Made by a program: the position numbers and the translations under genes
Notes under the pieces: generated by a model
What the model saw: only the letters and a program-made list of their open reading frames with translations
What the model was told of the DNA's origin: nothing
Database searches by the model: none
Source: Oceanospirillum maris DSM 6286
GTDB lineage: Bacteria > Pseudomonadota > Gammaproteobacteria > Pseudomonadales > Halomonadaceae
NCBI RefSeq assembly: GCF_000422865.1
Contig: NZ_AUGW01000027.1
Coordinates: forward strand, 1-46,816
Reading direction: 5' to 3'
Length of the DNA stretch: 46,816 nt
Shown here: in pieces, positions 38,022 to 46,816 of the stretch
Layout of the letters: the number at the start of each line of letters is the position of its first letter
Position numbering within the stretch: the first letter of the stretch is position 1

Positions 38022-38756
38022 ATGAATTTTCATCTTTTAGCGAATACACGGGCGAGCGTTGTGCGATTAAACAGTAAAGAACAACCGTCAAGCTTTCAGT
38101 TTAAAGGGGGAAACCTAACGGTGACCACCCTTGAGTTAATGACTGCAAACTGCGCCGCCATAGAGCAGGAGTTGCAACAGCAAACGCGTCGTGCTCCTGC
38201 TTTTTTCAGCCAAACCCCTGTTGTTTTGGCTTTTGATCGGCTTAAACAAGAAACCGTTGCTCTGGAGTTGATCGTAGACACTTGTAAGCGAAATGGTTTG
38301 ATACCTATTGCGGTACGCTGTTCGCAAGATGCCATCAAGCGATCAGCTTGGGCTTTGGGGTTGGGTTGGTTTCCTCTACAGGCTGACCGTCGATTAAGTG
38401 AAGTAAAAAAAGAGACGGATTGCGAGATTCGCAAGCCAACAAAAATAGTGCGTTCGACGGTACGTTCTGGGCAGCAAGTTTATGCAGAACATGCAGATCT
38501 GGTCATTCTTGGATCTGTGAATGAAGGTGCTGAAGTTATTGCCGATGGCAATATTCAGATCTGGGGTTCTTTGCGCGGGCGAGCCATCGCGGGCGCCCAA
38601 GGAGACTGTACCGTTGGGGTGCTTTGTCGGCAGATTCGAGCTGAGTTGGTTTCCATCGCAGGTACATTCCAAACATTTGATGCTTTTGCTTGGCCGGACG
38701 ATAGTGAACGACCTGTTGAAGTGCGTTTAAGTAATGGTAGGCTCGTTATCGAGTAG
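38022..38756 (+). CDS. minC: Septum-site-determining protein MinC
   Basis: Inhibitor of FtsZ ring assembly at the poles, recruited by MinD. The 244-aa protein has a MinC_N domain (about 12-115, FQFKGGNLTVTTLEL) and a MinC_C beta-helix (about 140-243) with RSGQQVYAEHADLVILGSVN, GAEVIADGNIQIWGSLRGRA and AELVSIAG, all classical. No clear Shine-Dalgarno lies before the ATG at 38022, so the start is less certain than the rest. It is the first gene of minC-minD-minE, the gap to minD being 75 bases. Confidence 0.95.
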   Translation: MNFHLLANTRASVVRLNSKEQPSSFQFKGGNLTVTTLELMTANCAAIEQELQQQTRRAPAFFSQTPVVLAFDRLKQETVALELIVDTCKRNGLIPIAVRCSQDAIKRSAWALGLGWFPLQADRRLSEVKKETDCEIRKPTKIVRSTVRSGQQVYAEHADLVILGSVNEGAEVIADGNIQIWGSLRGRAIAGAQGDCTVGVLCRQIRAELVSIAGTFQTFDAFAWPDDSERPVEVRLSNGRLVIE

Positions 38757-38831
38757 ATAGCGCCAGATAATAAGGTGCTATTTAACAAAAATGCTATAAT
38801 ACTCGATGGTTATATAAAGGGGAGAAGCCGT

Positions 38832-39644
38832 TTGGCTAAGGTAGTCGTTATAACATCAGGCAAAGGCGGCGTTGGTAAAACAACAAGCTGTGCCTCAATA
38901 GGTACTGCGTTGGCGATGCAAGGGCATCGTACAGTATTGATCGACTTTGATGTGGGGTTGCGTAACCTTGATCTTGTTATGGGTTGCGAGCGGCGTGTTG
39001 TTTACGATTTGATTAATATAACAACCGGCGAAGCGAAGTTAAGTCAGGCATTAATTAGAGATAAGCGCGTTGATAATCTGTATATGCTGCCGGCTTCTCA
39101 GACGCGGGATAAAGATGCCTTAACGTTTGAAGGAATTGAGCTCGTTATCAATGAGCTTAAACAAGAATTTGATTTTATTCTTTGTGACTCACCTGCGGGT
39201 ATTGAGCGTGGCGCGGTGATGGCGATGTATTTTGCTGATGAAGCTATTGTTGTGACAAATCCTGAAGTTTCTTCTGTGAGAGACTCAGATCGTATTATTG
39301 GTTTATTAGATTCAAAAACGCGCCGTGCAGAGCAAGGTGAGTCGGTGCGCACCTGTTTACTGGTGACTCGCTACGATCCTGAGCGTGTTGAGCATGCCGA
39401 TATGATGTCGGTACAGGATATCGAGGAGATACTGGCTATACCTCTTTCAGGTGTTATTCCAGAATCTCAGGCTGTTTTGAGAGCGTCAAACCAAGGAATA
39501 CCGGTCGTGCATGACTCTGAGAGTGATGCAGGGCAAGCATATATGGATATGGCCGCTCGATTTTTAGGCGAAGACAGACCTATGCGTTTTATAGATTTTG
39601 AGCGAAAAGGGTTGTTCAGCCGGATGTTTGGAGGTCGACGGTGA
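38832..39644 (+). CDS. minD: Septum-site-determining protein MinD
   Basis: Membrane-binding ATPase that carries MinC and oscillates with MinE. From the TTG at 38832 it is 270 aa, the same as E. coli MinD, with GGGGAG 7 nt upstream and the N-terminus MAKVVVITSGKGGVGKTT (deviant Walker A, Lys11 and Lys16). A longer in-frame GTG start at 38775 would add an unlikely extension. Other features: LIDFDVGLRNLDLVMG (A' motif), DFILCDSPAGIERGA (Walker B), and the C-terminal amphipathic membrane-targeting helix KGLFSRMFGGRR. It overlaps minE by 4 bases (GTGA). Confidence 0.97.
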   Translation: MAKVVVITSGKGGVGKTTSCASIGTALAMQGHRTVLIDFDVGLRNLDLVMGCERRVVYDLINITTGEAKLSQALIRDKRVDNLYMLPASQTRDKDALTFEGIELVINELKQEFDFILCDSPAGIERGAVMAMYFADEAIVVTNPEVSSVRDSDRIIGLLDSKTRRAEQGESVRTCLLVTRYDPERVEHADMMSVQDIEEILAIPLSGVIPESQAVLRASNQGIPVVHDSESDAGQAYMDMAARFLGEDRPMRFIDFERKGLFSRMFGGRR

Positions 39645-39901
39645 AGCGTTTACGTAGTTTTTTTCAGAAAGAAGCATGCCCGTCGGCAGATGTGGCCTGC
39701 GAGCGATTAAAAATAATGATCAATCAAGATCGTATGCAGCGGAATCAACCTGAGTTTCTACCACGCTTACAAAGTGAGCTAATAGAGGTTATCCGGCGTT
39801 ATACACAGTCCGATCAGGGGGATATTCAGATTAGCTATCACAATTTACCCCAGCGAACCCAAATTGAGTTAAATGTTTCCTGGCCTGCAACGCGTTCTTA
39901 G
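39641..39901 (+). CDS. minE: Cell division topological specificity factor MinE
   Basis: An 86-aa regulator that stimulates MinD ATPase and drives Min oscillation. N-terminal membrane and anti-MinCD part: KRLRSFF and SADVACERLKIMINQDR (about 15-31). The C-terminal dimerisation domain includes LPRLQSELIEVIRRY and ISYHN. It starts with GTG overlapping the minD stop as GTGA, so translation is coupled. Confidence 0.95.
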   Translation: MKRLRSFFQKEACPSADVACERLKIMINQDRMQRNQPEFLPRLQSELIEVIRRYTQSDQGDIQISYHNLPQRTQIELNVSWPATRS

Positions 39902-39992
39902 TGCCTAGTTAGGTACATGCCCATCGGGGTACAGTATTTATTTAGGATACAAATGCGGGCTTCAGGCCCTGGTAAAAAGAAGGACCTGAGTT

Positions 39993-41438
39993 TTGAGTTC
40001 ACAGCCTACATTATTTTGGCATGATTATGAGAGCTTTGGTGCCGATCCTCGACGGGATCGCCCTGCGCAGTTTGCGGGGATTCGTACCGATTTAGAGCTT
40101 AATGAGGTAGCAGAGCCTGTTGAATGGTTCTGCCAGCCTGCGGATGATTTTCTACCTCATCCTGATGCCTGTTTGATTACAGGGATTACACCTCAGCAAG
40201 CTCAGCGGGATGGTTTGCCGGAAGCGGCGTTTATTGCTCATATTCATCATGAGCTAAGCCAACCCAATACCTGTGCCTTGGGTTATAACTCCCTTCGCTT
40301 TGATGATGAGATGACCCGTCATACGCTATATCGCAATTTTTATGATGCTTATGGACGTGAGTGGCAAAATGGTAATTCTCGCTGGGATATTATTGATGTC
40401 GCGCGTACAGCTTATGCGCTTCGTCCAGAGGGTATTGAGTGGCCGTTAAATGACCAAGGCTTACCCAGCTTTAAACTGGAGCATCTTACTGCAGCCAATG
40501 GCATTGTCCACGAGGGCGCGCATGATGCGGTGTCTGATGTGCGAGCAACCATTGCGCTGGCGCGTCTGATCCGAGATAAACAGCCCAAGCTGTATCAGCA
40601 CCTTTTTGAACTGCGTAGCAAGCATAAAGTCTCCGATCAGCTTGACCTAACACGCCGTAAGCCGGTGTTACATATCTCTGGTATGTTTGGTGCTGCTCGA
40701 GGTAATGCCGCTATTGTTGTTCCGCTAGCGCTACATCCGACTAATAAAAATGGGGTTATCTGCTACGATTTGATGGCCGATCCTAGTGAGTTAGGGCGCT
40801 TATCGGCTGAAGAGATTCAGCGGCGCGTATTTACCGCGCAGGCGGATTTAGATGTCCCGCGTATCCCTCTAAAAGTTATTCATATCAACCGTTGCCCTGT
40901 GGTACTTCCGGTTAGCATGGTTGATGATTCAGTTGAGGCTAAGACTGGCCTAAGCCGTCAAACCTGTGAGGCCCATTGGCAAACTTTAGCTGGCCTAGGT
41001 GACCTTTCGGTTAAGTTGCAGGCGGTGTTTGGCATGGAGCCTGAGGGCGGTTTCGGCTCTGATGACCCTGATTTGATGTTGTATGGGGGTGGCTTCTTTG
41101 GCCGCCATGATAAAGACCAGATGGACATTATACGAGAAACCTCAGAGGATCATTTACCAGAGCTTATACCCAACTTCCAAGACCCGCGTTTGGATGAAAT
41201 GTTTTTCCGCTACAAGGCTCGTAACTTTAAAAGCGGGTTAACCGGCGAAGAGCAAGAACAATGGGATAGCTATCGCTGGCAGCGGATTAATGATCCTGCC
41301 GTTAGTAATTTGACACCTGAGCAGTTTAATCAACGATTGATCGAGCTGAGTCAAACGGAGTTGTCGTCACGGGATCAGAATATTCTGGAGGATGTGGTAC
41401 TTTATGTTGAATCATTGGTGCCATCACACCTTTTCTAG
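39993..41438 (+). CDS. sbcB: Exodeoxyribonuclease I
   Basis: A 3'-5' exonuclease on single-stranded DNA, used in recombination and mismatch repair. At 481 aa it is close to E. coli ExoI (475). The DEDDh exonuclease domain opens with WHDYESFGADPRRDRPAQFA (DxE), continues with TGITPQQA and LGYNSLRFDDEMTRH (ExoII), and ends with AHDAVSDVRATIALA (ExoIII; His and Asp). The SH3-like and helical C-terminal domains follow. It starts with TTG at 39993, AAGGA lying about 9 nt upstream, and the N-terminus aligns with the family there. A strong terminator follows. Confidence 0.95.
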   Translation: MSSQPTLFWHDYESFGADPRRDRPAQFAGIRTDLELNEVAEPVEWFCQPADDFLPHPDACLITGITPQQAQRDGLPEAAFIAHIHHELSQPNTCALGYNSLRFDDEMTRHTLYRNFYDAYGREWQNGNSRWDIIDVARTAYALRPEGIEWPLNDQGLPSFKLEHLTAANGIVHEGAHDAVSDVRATIALARLIRDKQPKLYQHLFELRSKHKVSDQLDLTRRKPVLHISGMFGAARGNAAIVVPLALHPTNKNGVICYDLMADPSELGRLSAEEIQRRVFTAQADLDVPRIPLKVIHINRCPVVLPVSMVDDSVEAKTGLSRQTCEAHWQTLAGLGDLSVKLQAVFGMEPEGGFGSDDPDLMLYGGGFFGRHDKDQMDIIRETSEDHLPELIPNFQDPRLDEMFFRYKARNFKSGLTGEEQEQWDSYRWQRINDPAVSNLTPEQFNQRLIELSQTELSSRDQNILEDVVLYVESLVPSHLF

Positions 41439-41476
41439 CTCTAATTTCTTGCGGTTACTTCTTTCTCTCCGTTAAT

Positions 41477-41511
41477 AAAAAAGCGATAACACAGGGTGTT
41501 ATCGCTTTTTT
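41477..41511. terminator. Bidirectional terminator between sbcB and the M16 protease gene
   Basis: AAAAAAGCGATAACAC (41477-41492) pairs perfectly with GTGTTATCGCTTTTTT (41496-41511) over a 3-nt loop, with T tracts on both strands. Confidence 0.95.
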
Positions 41512-41549
41512 TATCTTCTATCGGTTAATTTCTGCCTTTAACGGCGACG

Positions 41550-44480
41550 CTAGTTTTCTATAACAGGCAGCTTAGCTTTCAGTCGGTTCGCCTGAGTGAA
41601 TACTGACGTGCCGGGTTGATACTCAATGGTTAGTCGCCCAGTCTTGCCGTTGGCTATCTTGGATAAGAGTACGGCAATATCCGACTGTTTTAGACCTTTC
41701 ACCGCGTTGGCAAGACGTGTGCGACGTTCAAAGTGGGTTTCATCCTGTGCCATTTCACGCCACAAACGTTGGGCTCGGGCTTGAAGGCGATCATCACTAT
41801 CAAGAATTTTTGCCAGTAACCCTGCTTGCTGCTCCGTGAATTCCTGTTCGTTCATCTGGGCGAATTCTTCAGCAAATGCTTTGAGAAAAATATCGCTGCG
41901 TTCAGCAATATCCTCAGGTTTATGGCTAGGAGACTGTATGAGAAGGCTTAAGCCTGGTGTTTTTAACGTAGGATAGTAGCTGGCAAATACCACGTAGCCT
42001 AACTGTTGCTGTGTTCGCATCTCATGGTAGTAAGGGCTTTGTAGAATATGGGCCAGTAGCATCCAGCTTGCTTGCTGTTGATAGCTTTGTGGTTGGTCGT
42101 TTTGCTGGTTCTGGTTAAGAGCATCCTGCTCAGGGCTGTCCCCGTGACGTAACTCTGCCTGATAATACGACAACCATGCATTATCGTTATGTTCCAAAGC
42201 AGGCTTGTGGGTCAGCTTTTGTCCTTTAAGGCTTAAGGCTTTTACTCGTGGAACCTGGCTTTCTGTTAATGAAGGATCTAGGGCAGAAAAAACCTCTGCC
42301 AAGGTGGCTTCTGCTTCTTGCTGAGTAATATTGCCAACAATCATGCTCTGGATATGGAGCTTAGCTAAGAAGCGTGAGCGGAAGGCTTCCAGATCCGCAG
42401 GTTCCAACGACTCAATCTCAGCAAGTAGTGATTTTTCAGACCAGTTAGGTTGCATCAACACAGAGGATACTTCCCCTATTACTTGTCGATAAAGCGGCGC
42501 TTTATCAGCATTCTTCCAGCGTTTGATTAGACTCTGTTTGACGAGGGCAAATTGCTCATGATCAATGGCGGTCTGGGTCAGAGAATTGAGTAAGCGTTTA
42601 ATCAAGACATTCTGTTTGGCATCATAGCCGCCCACTTGAAAGGTAATGCCGCGAACATGTTTGTAAACCGTGTAATCAAGCCCTGCAAGGCTGGCGGGAT
42701 AAGCAAACTCGTTGCTGGACTCATTGAGCCAGCTTGCCAGCATCTGTGTGAGTACGGCAGACCTTGCTGATTCTGTGCTAACCGGTGACTGTAGGCTAAA
42801 ATACTGCTGTGCTTTTGGGGTGTTGAATTCCGTGTCGGCTTTATACCAAAGTGTTGCCGATGGTGTGCGGCTTAGATTAATGGGTATGGCCATTTCAGGC
42901 AGCTCGGTTTTTATTTGCTGATTGGCGGCAATAAAAGGGTTTTTGACTGGTAGTTGAAAGAGATTGCTTGTTAGTGGTTCTATCTGCTTAGGGTCAAACT
43001 TCGCAAGATGGTAATCACCTTTGAACCAAGGTGACACTTGGTCGGTGTCTAGATCTTGGCTGATGCGTGTTAATAAAAGGTTCTGTGGCGTTAAATAGCT
43101 CAGATACTTTTTGATCAAGGGTGCGTCGAACGCTTCCATGGCATAAGGTGCATGGATCACTTGCTCAATAGGATAACGGGGCATGTTGTAGGCAACAGAG
43201 CTGACAAAGTGAATGGGTGCGCTTTGTTCCATATAGGCGAATGCTTGCTCTGAAAGTGTTTTTTGTTCTTCGTAGCGCCAAGCCTCAACGCCCTGTTGCT
43301 GAAGCAGGTTGATATAACCAAAGACTGCGTTAAGAACCGTTTTGTTATTGTCAAAACCCGCTTGGGTTAGATTGACCGTGATTGAGAAAAGAGATTCTTC
43401 TCCTGTGCTTAAGCCGCCTCCAGCGGAAAGGCCTGTTGCCCACCCCTGTGATTTTAAATAAGACAGCAGACTGCCTTTGCCTTCATGGCCGATTAGGCTG
43501 GCAAGATAGCTGGCAGGTTTCTTCTCATAGACGGCTAAAGTATCTGGCATCGGAAACTGTAGCTTCAGGGCATGGCGAGCTTGTAGTGGCTTAATATCCA
43601 GTTGTAGCGGCAGGCTGTCTTTTATGAATAGCGGCTGCGAGACTGTAAAACTATCTGCTTGGCGATTTTCGATGTTTTTAAATTTACTGCGAGCCATCTG
43701 CTCCAGCTCATCTAATGAATTATTACCCAGAATCACTAGGGACATACGGTTGGCAGAGTAATGTTTTTGGTAGAACGCTAGCATGGCATCCCGTGCAGAT
43801 TGTTCTTTATCCTTGAGCGTTTCAAGGCTACCAGTACTAAAGCTACTGTACGGATGCTCTGGATTCAGCGCTTGTTTTAAAATATCAAACTGTTTGCGGC
43901 CATCGTCTCGGAGCTTGGATTGATACTCTGAGTGAACGGCATTCTTTTCCCGCTTCACGTAGGCTTCAGTAAAAAGTGGTGCAATAAAGAACTGGGCGAA
44001 GCGATCAAGGCTGGGTTCTAAGTGATTGCTGTCAACTTCAAAAAAGTAGTTCGTATCTCGATAAGACGTAAAGGCGTTATGACTGCCGCCATGTTTGCTA
44101 ATAAAGCTTTGGTATTCACCTGCTTCAGGATATTTCTCGGTACCTAAAAAAAGCATGTGTTCGAGAAAGTGCGCAAGGCCTGCAAACTCTTTAGGGTCTT
44201 GTCCGCTACCGATTGCGACATTCATTGCCGCGGCTGCTTTATCTGCCTTAGGGTCTGATACGAGAACAACCGATAGTTTGTTATCTAGCATTAATGTGCG
44301 GTAACGACGCTCATCATTCAGGCTCGCGATAATTGGCGGCTGCTCTGACTGAGCGGAGGATGTTGTAGCATTTTTTGTAGGCATAGCATTACAAGCCGTA
44401 AGCATGAGTGATGAGATAAGCGTACAGGATAGCCAGATATTCTTTGGCATTTTTAATCGTTTGGTCATTATTGGTGGCAT
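41550..44480 (-). CDS. M16-family zinc metalloprotease lipoprotein (insulinase / pitrilysin type)
   Basis: A 976-aa four-domain peptidase, pitrilysin-like in size. From the ATG at 44480 the N-terminus is a lipoprotein signal with lipobox LTAC (Cys30), so it should be membrane-anchored in the envelope, unlike the soluble periplasmic E. coli PtrA. The inverted zinc motif HFLEH is at residues 104-108 (two His ligands and catalytic Glu107); the third ligand lies in KREKNAVHSEYQ about 75 residues later. SKHGGSHNAFTSYRDTNYFF follows the active site as usual. The last two domains are non-catalytic. An in-frame TTG at 44501 exists, but GAG 7 nt before the ATG at 44480 fits better. Likely role: degrading peptides and released signal sequences. 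Confidence 0.9.
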   Translation of the reverse strand: MPPIMTKRLKMPKNIWLSCTLISSLMLTACNAMPTKNATTSSAQSEQPPIIASLNDERRYRTLMLDNKLSVVLVSDPKADKAAAAMNVAIGSGQDPKEFAGLAHFLEHMLFLGTEKYPEAGEYQSFISKHGGSHNAFTSYRDTNYFFEVDSNHLEPSLDRFAQFFIAPLFTEAYVKREKNAVHSEYQSKLRDDGRKQFDILKQALNPEHPYSSFSTGSLETLKDKEQSARDAMLAFYQKHYSANRMSLVILGNNSLDELEQMARSKFKNIENRQADSFTVSQPLFIKDSLPLQLDIKPLQARHALKLQFPMPDTLAVYEKKPASYLASLIGHEGKGSLLSYLKSQGWATGLSAGGGLSTGEESLFSITVNLTQAGFDNNKTVLNAVFGYINLLQQQGVEAWRYEEQKTLSEQAFAYMEQSAPIHFVSSVAYNMPRYPIEQVIHAPYAMEAFDAPLIKKYLSYLTPQNLLLTRISQDLDTDQVSPWFKGDYHLAKFDPKQIEPLTSNLFQLPVKNPFIAANQQIKTELPEMAIPINLSRTPSATLWYKADTEFNTPKAQQYFSLQSPVSTESARSAVLTQMLASWLNESSNEFAYPASLAGLDYTVYKHVRGITFQVGGYDAKQNVLIKRLLNSLTQTAIDHEQFALVKQSLIKRWKNADKAPLYRQVIGEVSSVLMQPNWSEKSLLAEIESLEPADLEAFRSRFLAKLHIQSMIVGNITQQEAEATLAEVFSALDPSLTESQVPRVKALSLKGQKLTHKPALEHNDNAWLSYYQAELRHGDSPEQDALNQNQQNDQPQSYQQQASWMLLAHILQSPYYHEMRTQQQLGYVVFASYYPTLKTPGLSLLIQSPSHKPEDIAERSDIFLKAFAEEFAQMNEQEFTEQQAGLLAKILDSDDRLQARAQRLWREMAQDETHFERRTRLANAVKGLKQSDIAVLLSKIANGKTGRLTIEYQPGTSVFTQANRLKAKLPVIEN

Positions 44481-44649
44481 GGAGTGCTCGCTTTTGTTCA
44501 AACGGAAGATCCGCCGTAGACGATCAATATTCTTATGCTACTGATCTTGGTATAGCTTAAGACCTTGGCATAGCTTGAGGGTTCGTTAAGTTGCTCGTTC
44601 TGAAAGCTTTTTATCGACGACTCTATGTTTATGCGTGATTTAGTTAGCT

Positions 44650-45333
44650 CTAATTTGAGTCAGGCGTACTGGTTGAGAATCTAAATCGATGGCCGCTAGG
44701 TTCGGCTACAGCACGGGAGCGATTAGCGGGATTATTTACCAAGGGAGCAATAGGGTAGTAATCAAGATAGTCATTTTCAACAGCCGTTAGATAGGATTGT
44801 AAATCTGCATTAGGACTTAGCCAGTTAGTTGCTTCCTCCCTTGGAATGATGACAGGCATACGCTCGGATATATTCCCAATCATTTGATTGCTTGGCAGTG
44901 TCAGAATGGCGAAGGTGTCGTAGCCGGTTACGTCAGATGTTGCATAACGCGTTAAGATACCCGCTAAAAGAAAGGTTCTATTCTCAGGGCGGCGCACCGC
45001 AAATGGTCGCTTATGACGGGTATATTGCTGCCATTCATAATAGCCTGATACAGGAATAAGGCAGCGTTGCTGTAAGGCGTCTCGAAACATGGGCTTTTCG
45101 TCCAGAGATTCGACTCTTGCGGAATAAGGGCTGTTTTCAAGAATCTTGAGCCATTGAGGGCTATAACCCCAATAACCGTTACACAGCTCAATATCGACAA
45201 TACCTTGTTTGATAATGCTAACAAACCCGCGAGGGGGTAAGTTGAAGCAAGTAATTAAAGGCTCTCGAATCTGTAATGGTTCATTCAGAAGTGTATCCGT
45301 ATTAAAGGGTGTGACTATCAATCGACCTGTCAT
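44650..45333 (-). CDS. SRAP-family protein (YedK/HMCES-like) lacking the catalytic Cys2
   Basis: SRAP proteins cap abasic sites in single-stranded DNA through Cys2, exposed after removal of Met1. This 227-aa protein has the fold's landmarks: GYWGYSPQW (53-61), KPMFRDALQQRCLIPVSGYYEW (80-101), a KRPF segment, and ERMPVIIP (157-164). But it starts MTGRL where the family has MCGRF, so the crosslinking Cys is Thr2. The conserved Asn of the NARxE motif is Ser71, and the His of the HxRMP motif is Ser156; only the catalytic Glu (Glu100) remains. Direct abasic-site crosslinking is therefore not expected. Its ATG overlaps the TAA of the upstream GGDEF gene by one base (TAATG), indicating one operon with coupled translation. 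Confidence 0.88.
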   Translation of the reverse strand: MTGRLIVTPFNTDTLLNEPLQIREPLITCFNLPPRGFVSIIKQGIVDIELCNGYWGYSPQWLKILENSPYSARVESLDEKPMFRDALQQRCLIPVSGYYEWQQYTRHKRPFAVRRPENRTFLLAGILTRYATSDVTGYDTFAILTLPSNQMIGNISERMPVIIPREEATNWLSPNADLQSYLTAVENDYLDYYPIAPLVNNPANRSRAVAEPSGHRFRFSTSTPDSN

Positions 45334-46580
45334 TAAGTACTTACCTTGTTACGTCCGCCGTGTTTGGCTCTATATAGGGCATCATCAGCAGCTTTAACGA
45401 CTTGCTCTGGGGTTTTGTTAGCCCCTTCTTTTTGTGCGACTCCAATACTAATCGTTACAGAGACAGTGGACGGGTCTGTTTTTTTCGTTCCACGTCGACC
45501 CTTTCCACTTTTATCATCTTCTGGTCGATTGTCGTCACGTATTTTCATGGCGTAATTAGCAATTTCTTCTCGGACTATTTCTAAATGAGGCAGTGTATAT
45601 TGCACATCACGATTGGAAAATAGAACCGTAAACTCTTCGCCGCCGTAGCGGTAGGCTTTGCCACCACCTGTCACCCTGCGAATTTTAGCAGCAACCATTT
45701 TAAGAACTTGGTCTCCTATATCGTGACCATAGGTGTCATTGAATTTCTTGAAGTGATCCACGTCCATCATAGCGATAGTGTAATTTCTACCAAGTTTGGC
45801 CAGTTGTTCGTTTAGGGCGCGGCGGCCAGGTAAGCCTGTAAGATCATCTTTGAAAGCCATGTTGAAGGTTTCATGGACAATGGCTCCAACGAGTAAAGCT
45901 CCTGCTAAAAACATAAAAACAGAAAGATAACCGGGAATTAAAATCTGTTGGCTGACAATAAAGAGAATAATCAGGGCGGAAAAAAGAGTCACATTAATAG
46001 TAGATGGTTGCCAGAATAATAGGCCAAGCATCGCCAGCATTGAAAAGAAAAACGAGTAAAAACCAATAGGTGACATGTTAACCCAATCAGGATGAAGTGC
46101 AGGCCATACCATTTGAGTTAAAAAATAGAGTGTTGGTTGGTGTTGGTATTCACAAATTAACCAGATAGCAAAAATTTGTGCACCCAGGGTCATTAACTTT
46201 GTGGGTAGGTCTGTAACCAGAGATCCTTTTTCCTGCCAAAAAGCAAAGAGCACAATATTCAGAGGCCCCAGAATAGTGACGGCATTAAAAACCATCTCAA
46301 TGGTGAACTTACTCCATGACTGGCCTACACTGCTTAATAATGTCGTGTAACTCCAATACGCAGTCGCTAAGATCAGTAGTGTCATAAGAATCCGCAGACG
46401 CCCATAAATTAGGCTCAATGTAATTGCGGCAGTAAAAACGATATAAGGCGCTAACGAAAAAAGGTCCCTTACCGTAGGGGAAAGTGCTTGATAGCCGAAG
46501 TGGGCGATCGGGATAGTGATAATAAGCAAAAGCAGCGGTATCAGGGCTGACTCTTTTAATTTGAAGAGAATACGGATCAC
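45333..46580 (-). CDS. Multi-TM GGDEF diguanylate cyclase
   Basis: A 415-aa inner-membrane protein with about six to eight hydrophobic helices in residues 12-235, forming a MASE-like sensor, followed by a GGDEF domain (about 247-415). The active site reads YGGEEF (about 312-317), and FKDDLTGLPGRRAL and MDVDHFKKFNDTYGHDIGD are normal, so cyclic di-GMP synthesis is predicted. The RxxD inhibitory site five residues upstream is absent (TGGG there), so product inhibition is probably lost. A charged insertion, DDNRPEDDKSGKGRRGTKK, interrupts the domain between GGEEF and ISIGVA. It is the first gene of a two-gene unit with the SRAP-like gene. The 236 bases upstream to the window edge contain no other gene seen. 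Confidence 0.9.
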   Translation of the reverse strand: MIRILFKLKESALIPLLLLIITIPIAHFGYQALSPTVRDLFSLAPYIVFTAAITLSLIYGRLRILMTLLILATAYWSYTTLLSSVGQSWSKFTIEMVFNAVTILGPLNIVLFAFWQEKGSLVTDLPTKLMTLGAQIFAIWLICEYQHQPTLYFLTQMVWPALHPDWVNMSPIGFYSFFFSMLAMLGLLFWQPSTINVTLFSALIILFIVSQQILIPGYLSVFMFLAGALLVGAIVHETFNMAFKDDLTGLPGRRALNEQLAKLGRNYTIAMMDVDHFKKFNDTYGHDIGDQVLKMVAAKIRRVTGGGKAYRYGGEEFTVLFSNRDVQYTLPHLEIVREEIANYAMKIRDDNRPEDDKSGKGRRGTKKTDPSTVSVTISIGVAQKEGANKTPEQVVKAADDALYRAKHGGRNKVST

Positions 46581-46816
46581 GACAACCTCACTGTCAACTG
46601 AAAGCCTAGATTAAAAGGTCGGTGGTGGAAAGCAAGTTTCTTAAGATGAAGAATTGTTAATCAGGGCACCTTGATCGATATGGATAAAAGTAAATGGGCT
46701 TAATTCGAAATAAAGCCTTGCACTCTCTTAGTTTGTGGGTATAATTTGCCCTCGTTGTCACAGAGCAAGTCTCTCGGCAACGGTTAACACTTTGTTTTCT
46801 ATCACTTTTCTCCATA

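Overview
The window looks like chromosomal DNA of a marine gammaproteobacterium, most like the Oceanospirillales (Oceanospirillaceae-type). This is inferred from the gene set: minCDE, sbcB, glcB, trxB, a Pseudomonas-type FabY ketosynthase, a DctPQM TRAP transporter, a PhaB relic and an initiator tRNA. No rRNA, CRISPR array, transposase or phage gene was seen. No species can be named from the sequence alone.

Left end (1-12.2 kb, all on the minus strand): a two-partner secretion locus. The transporter tpsB is followed by two tandem, very similar giant adhesin genes. tpsA2 is complete (1802 aa). tpsA1 is cut by the left window edge, with 1548 codons visible. The adhesins carry an extended signal peptide, a TPS secretion domain, GLUG repeats, and long MBG_2 and YDG repeat arrays. 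The 89 bp upstream of both adhesin genes are essentially identical, and part of this block recurs upstream of tpsB. A PAS-GGDEF diguanylate cyclase is divergently transcribed next to the locus.

Middle (14.4-31.9 kb): malate synthase G; an S33-type alpha/beta hydrolase; a three-gene lipoprotein cluster (COG3014-like, LpoB-like, LPP20-like); a FabY-like ketosynthase; an orphan ParA followed by a strikingly structured intergenic region; a DctP-DctQ-DctM TRAP transporter; a mercaptopyruvate-type sulfurtransferase; and a compact cluster nfo / 34-codon mini-ORF / TrmB-like methyltransferase / sirtuin with overlapping or near-overlapping genes.

Right (32-46.8 kb): a DTW-domain tRNA modification enzyme, an orphan HEPN-domain gene, trxB, a small CPXCG zinc-ribbon protein, an inositol-monophosphatase-family gene, tRNA-fMet with a textbook terminator, a deletion-inactivated phaB, minC-minD-minE, exonuclease I, an M16 metalloprotease lipoprotein, and a two-gene operon. 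In that operon a membrane GGDEF protein is coupled by a TAATG overlap to an SRAP-family protein that has lost its catalytic Cys2.

Most of the window is ordinary core genome. The parts most worth a second look are the duplicated adhesin locus with its shared upstream element, the degenerate SRAP protein coupled to a diguanylate cyclase, the folded region after parA, and the orphan HEPN gene. Several genes appear to use TTG starts, chosen here from Shine-Dalgarno spacing and family length.
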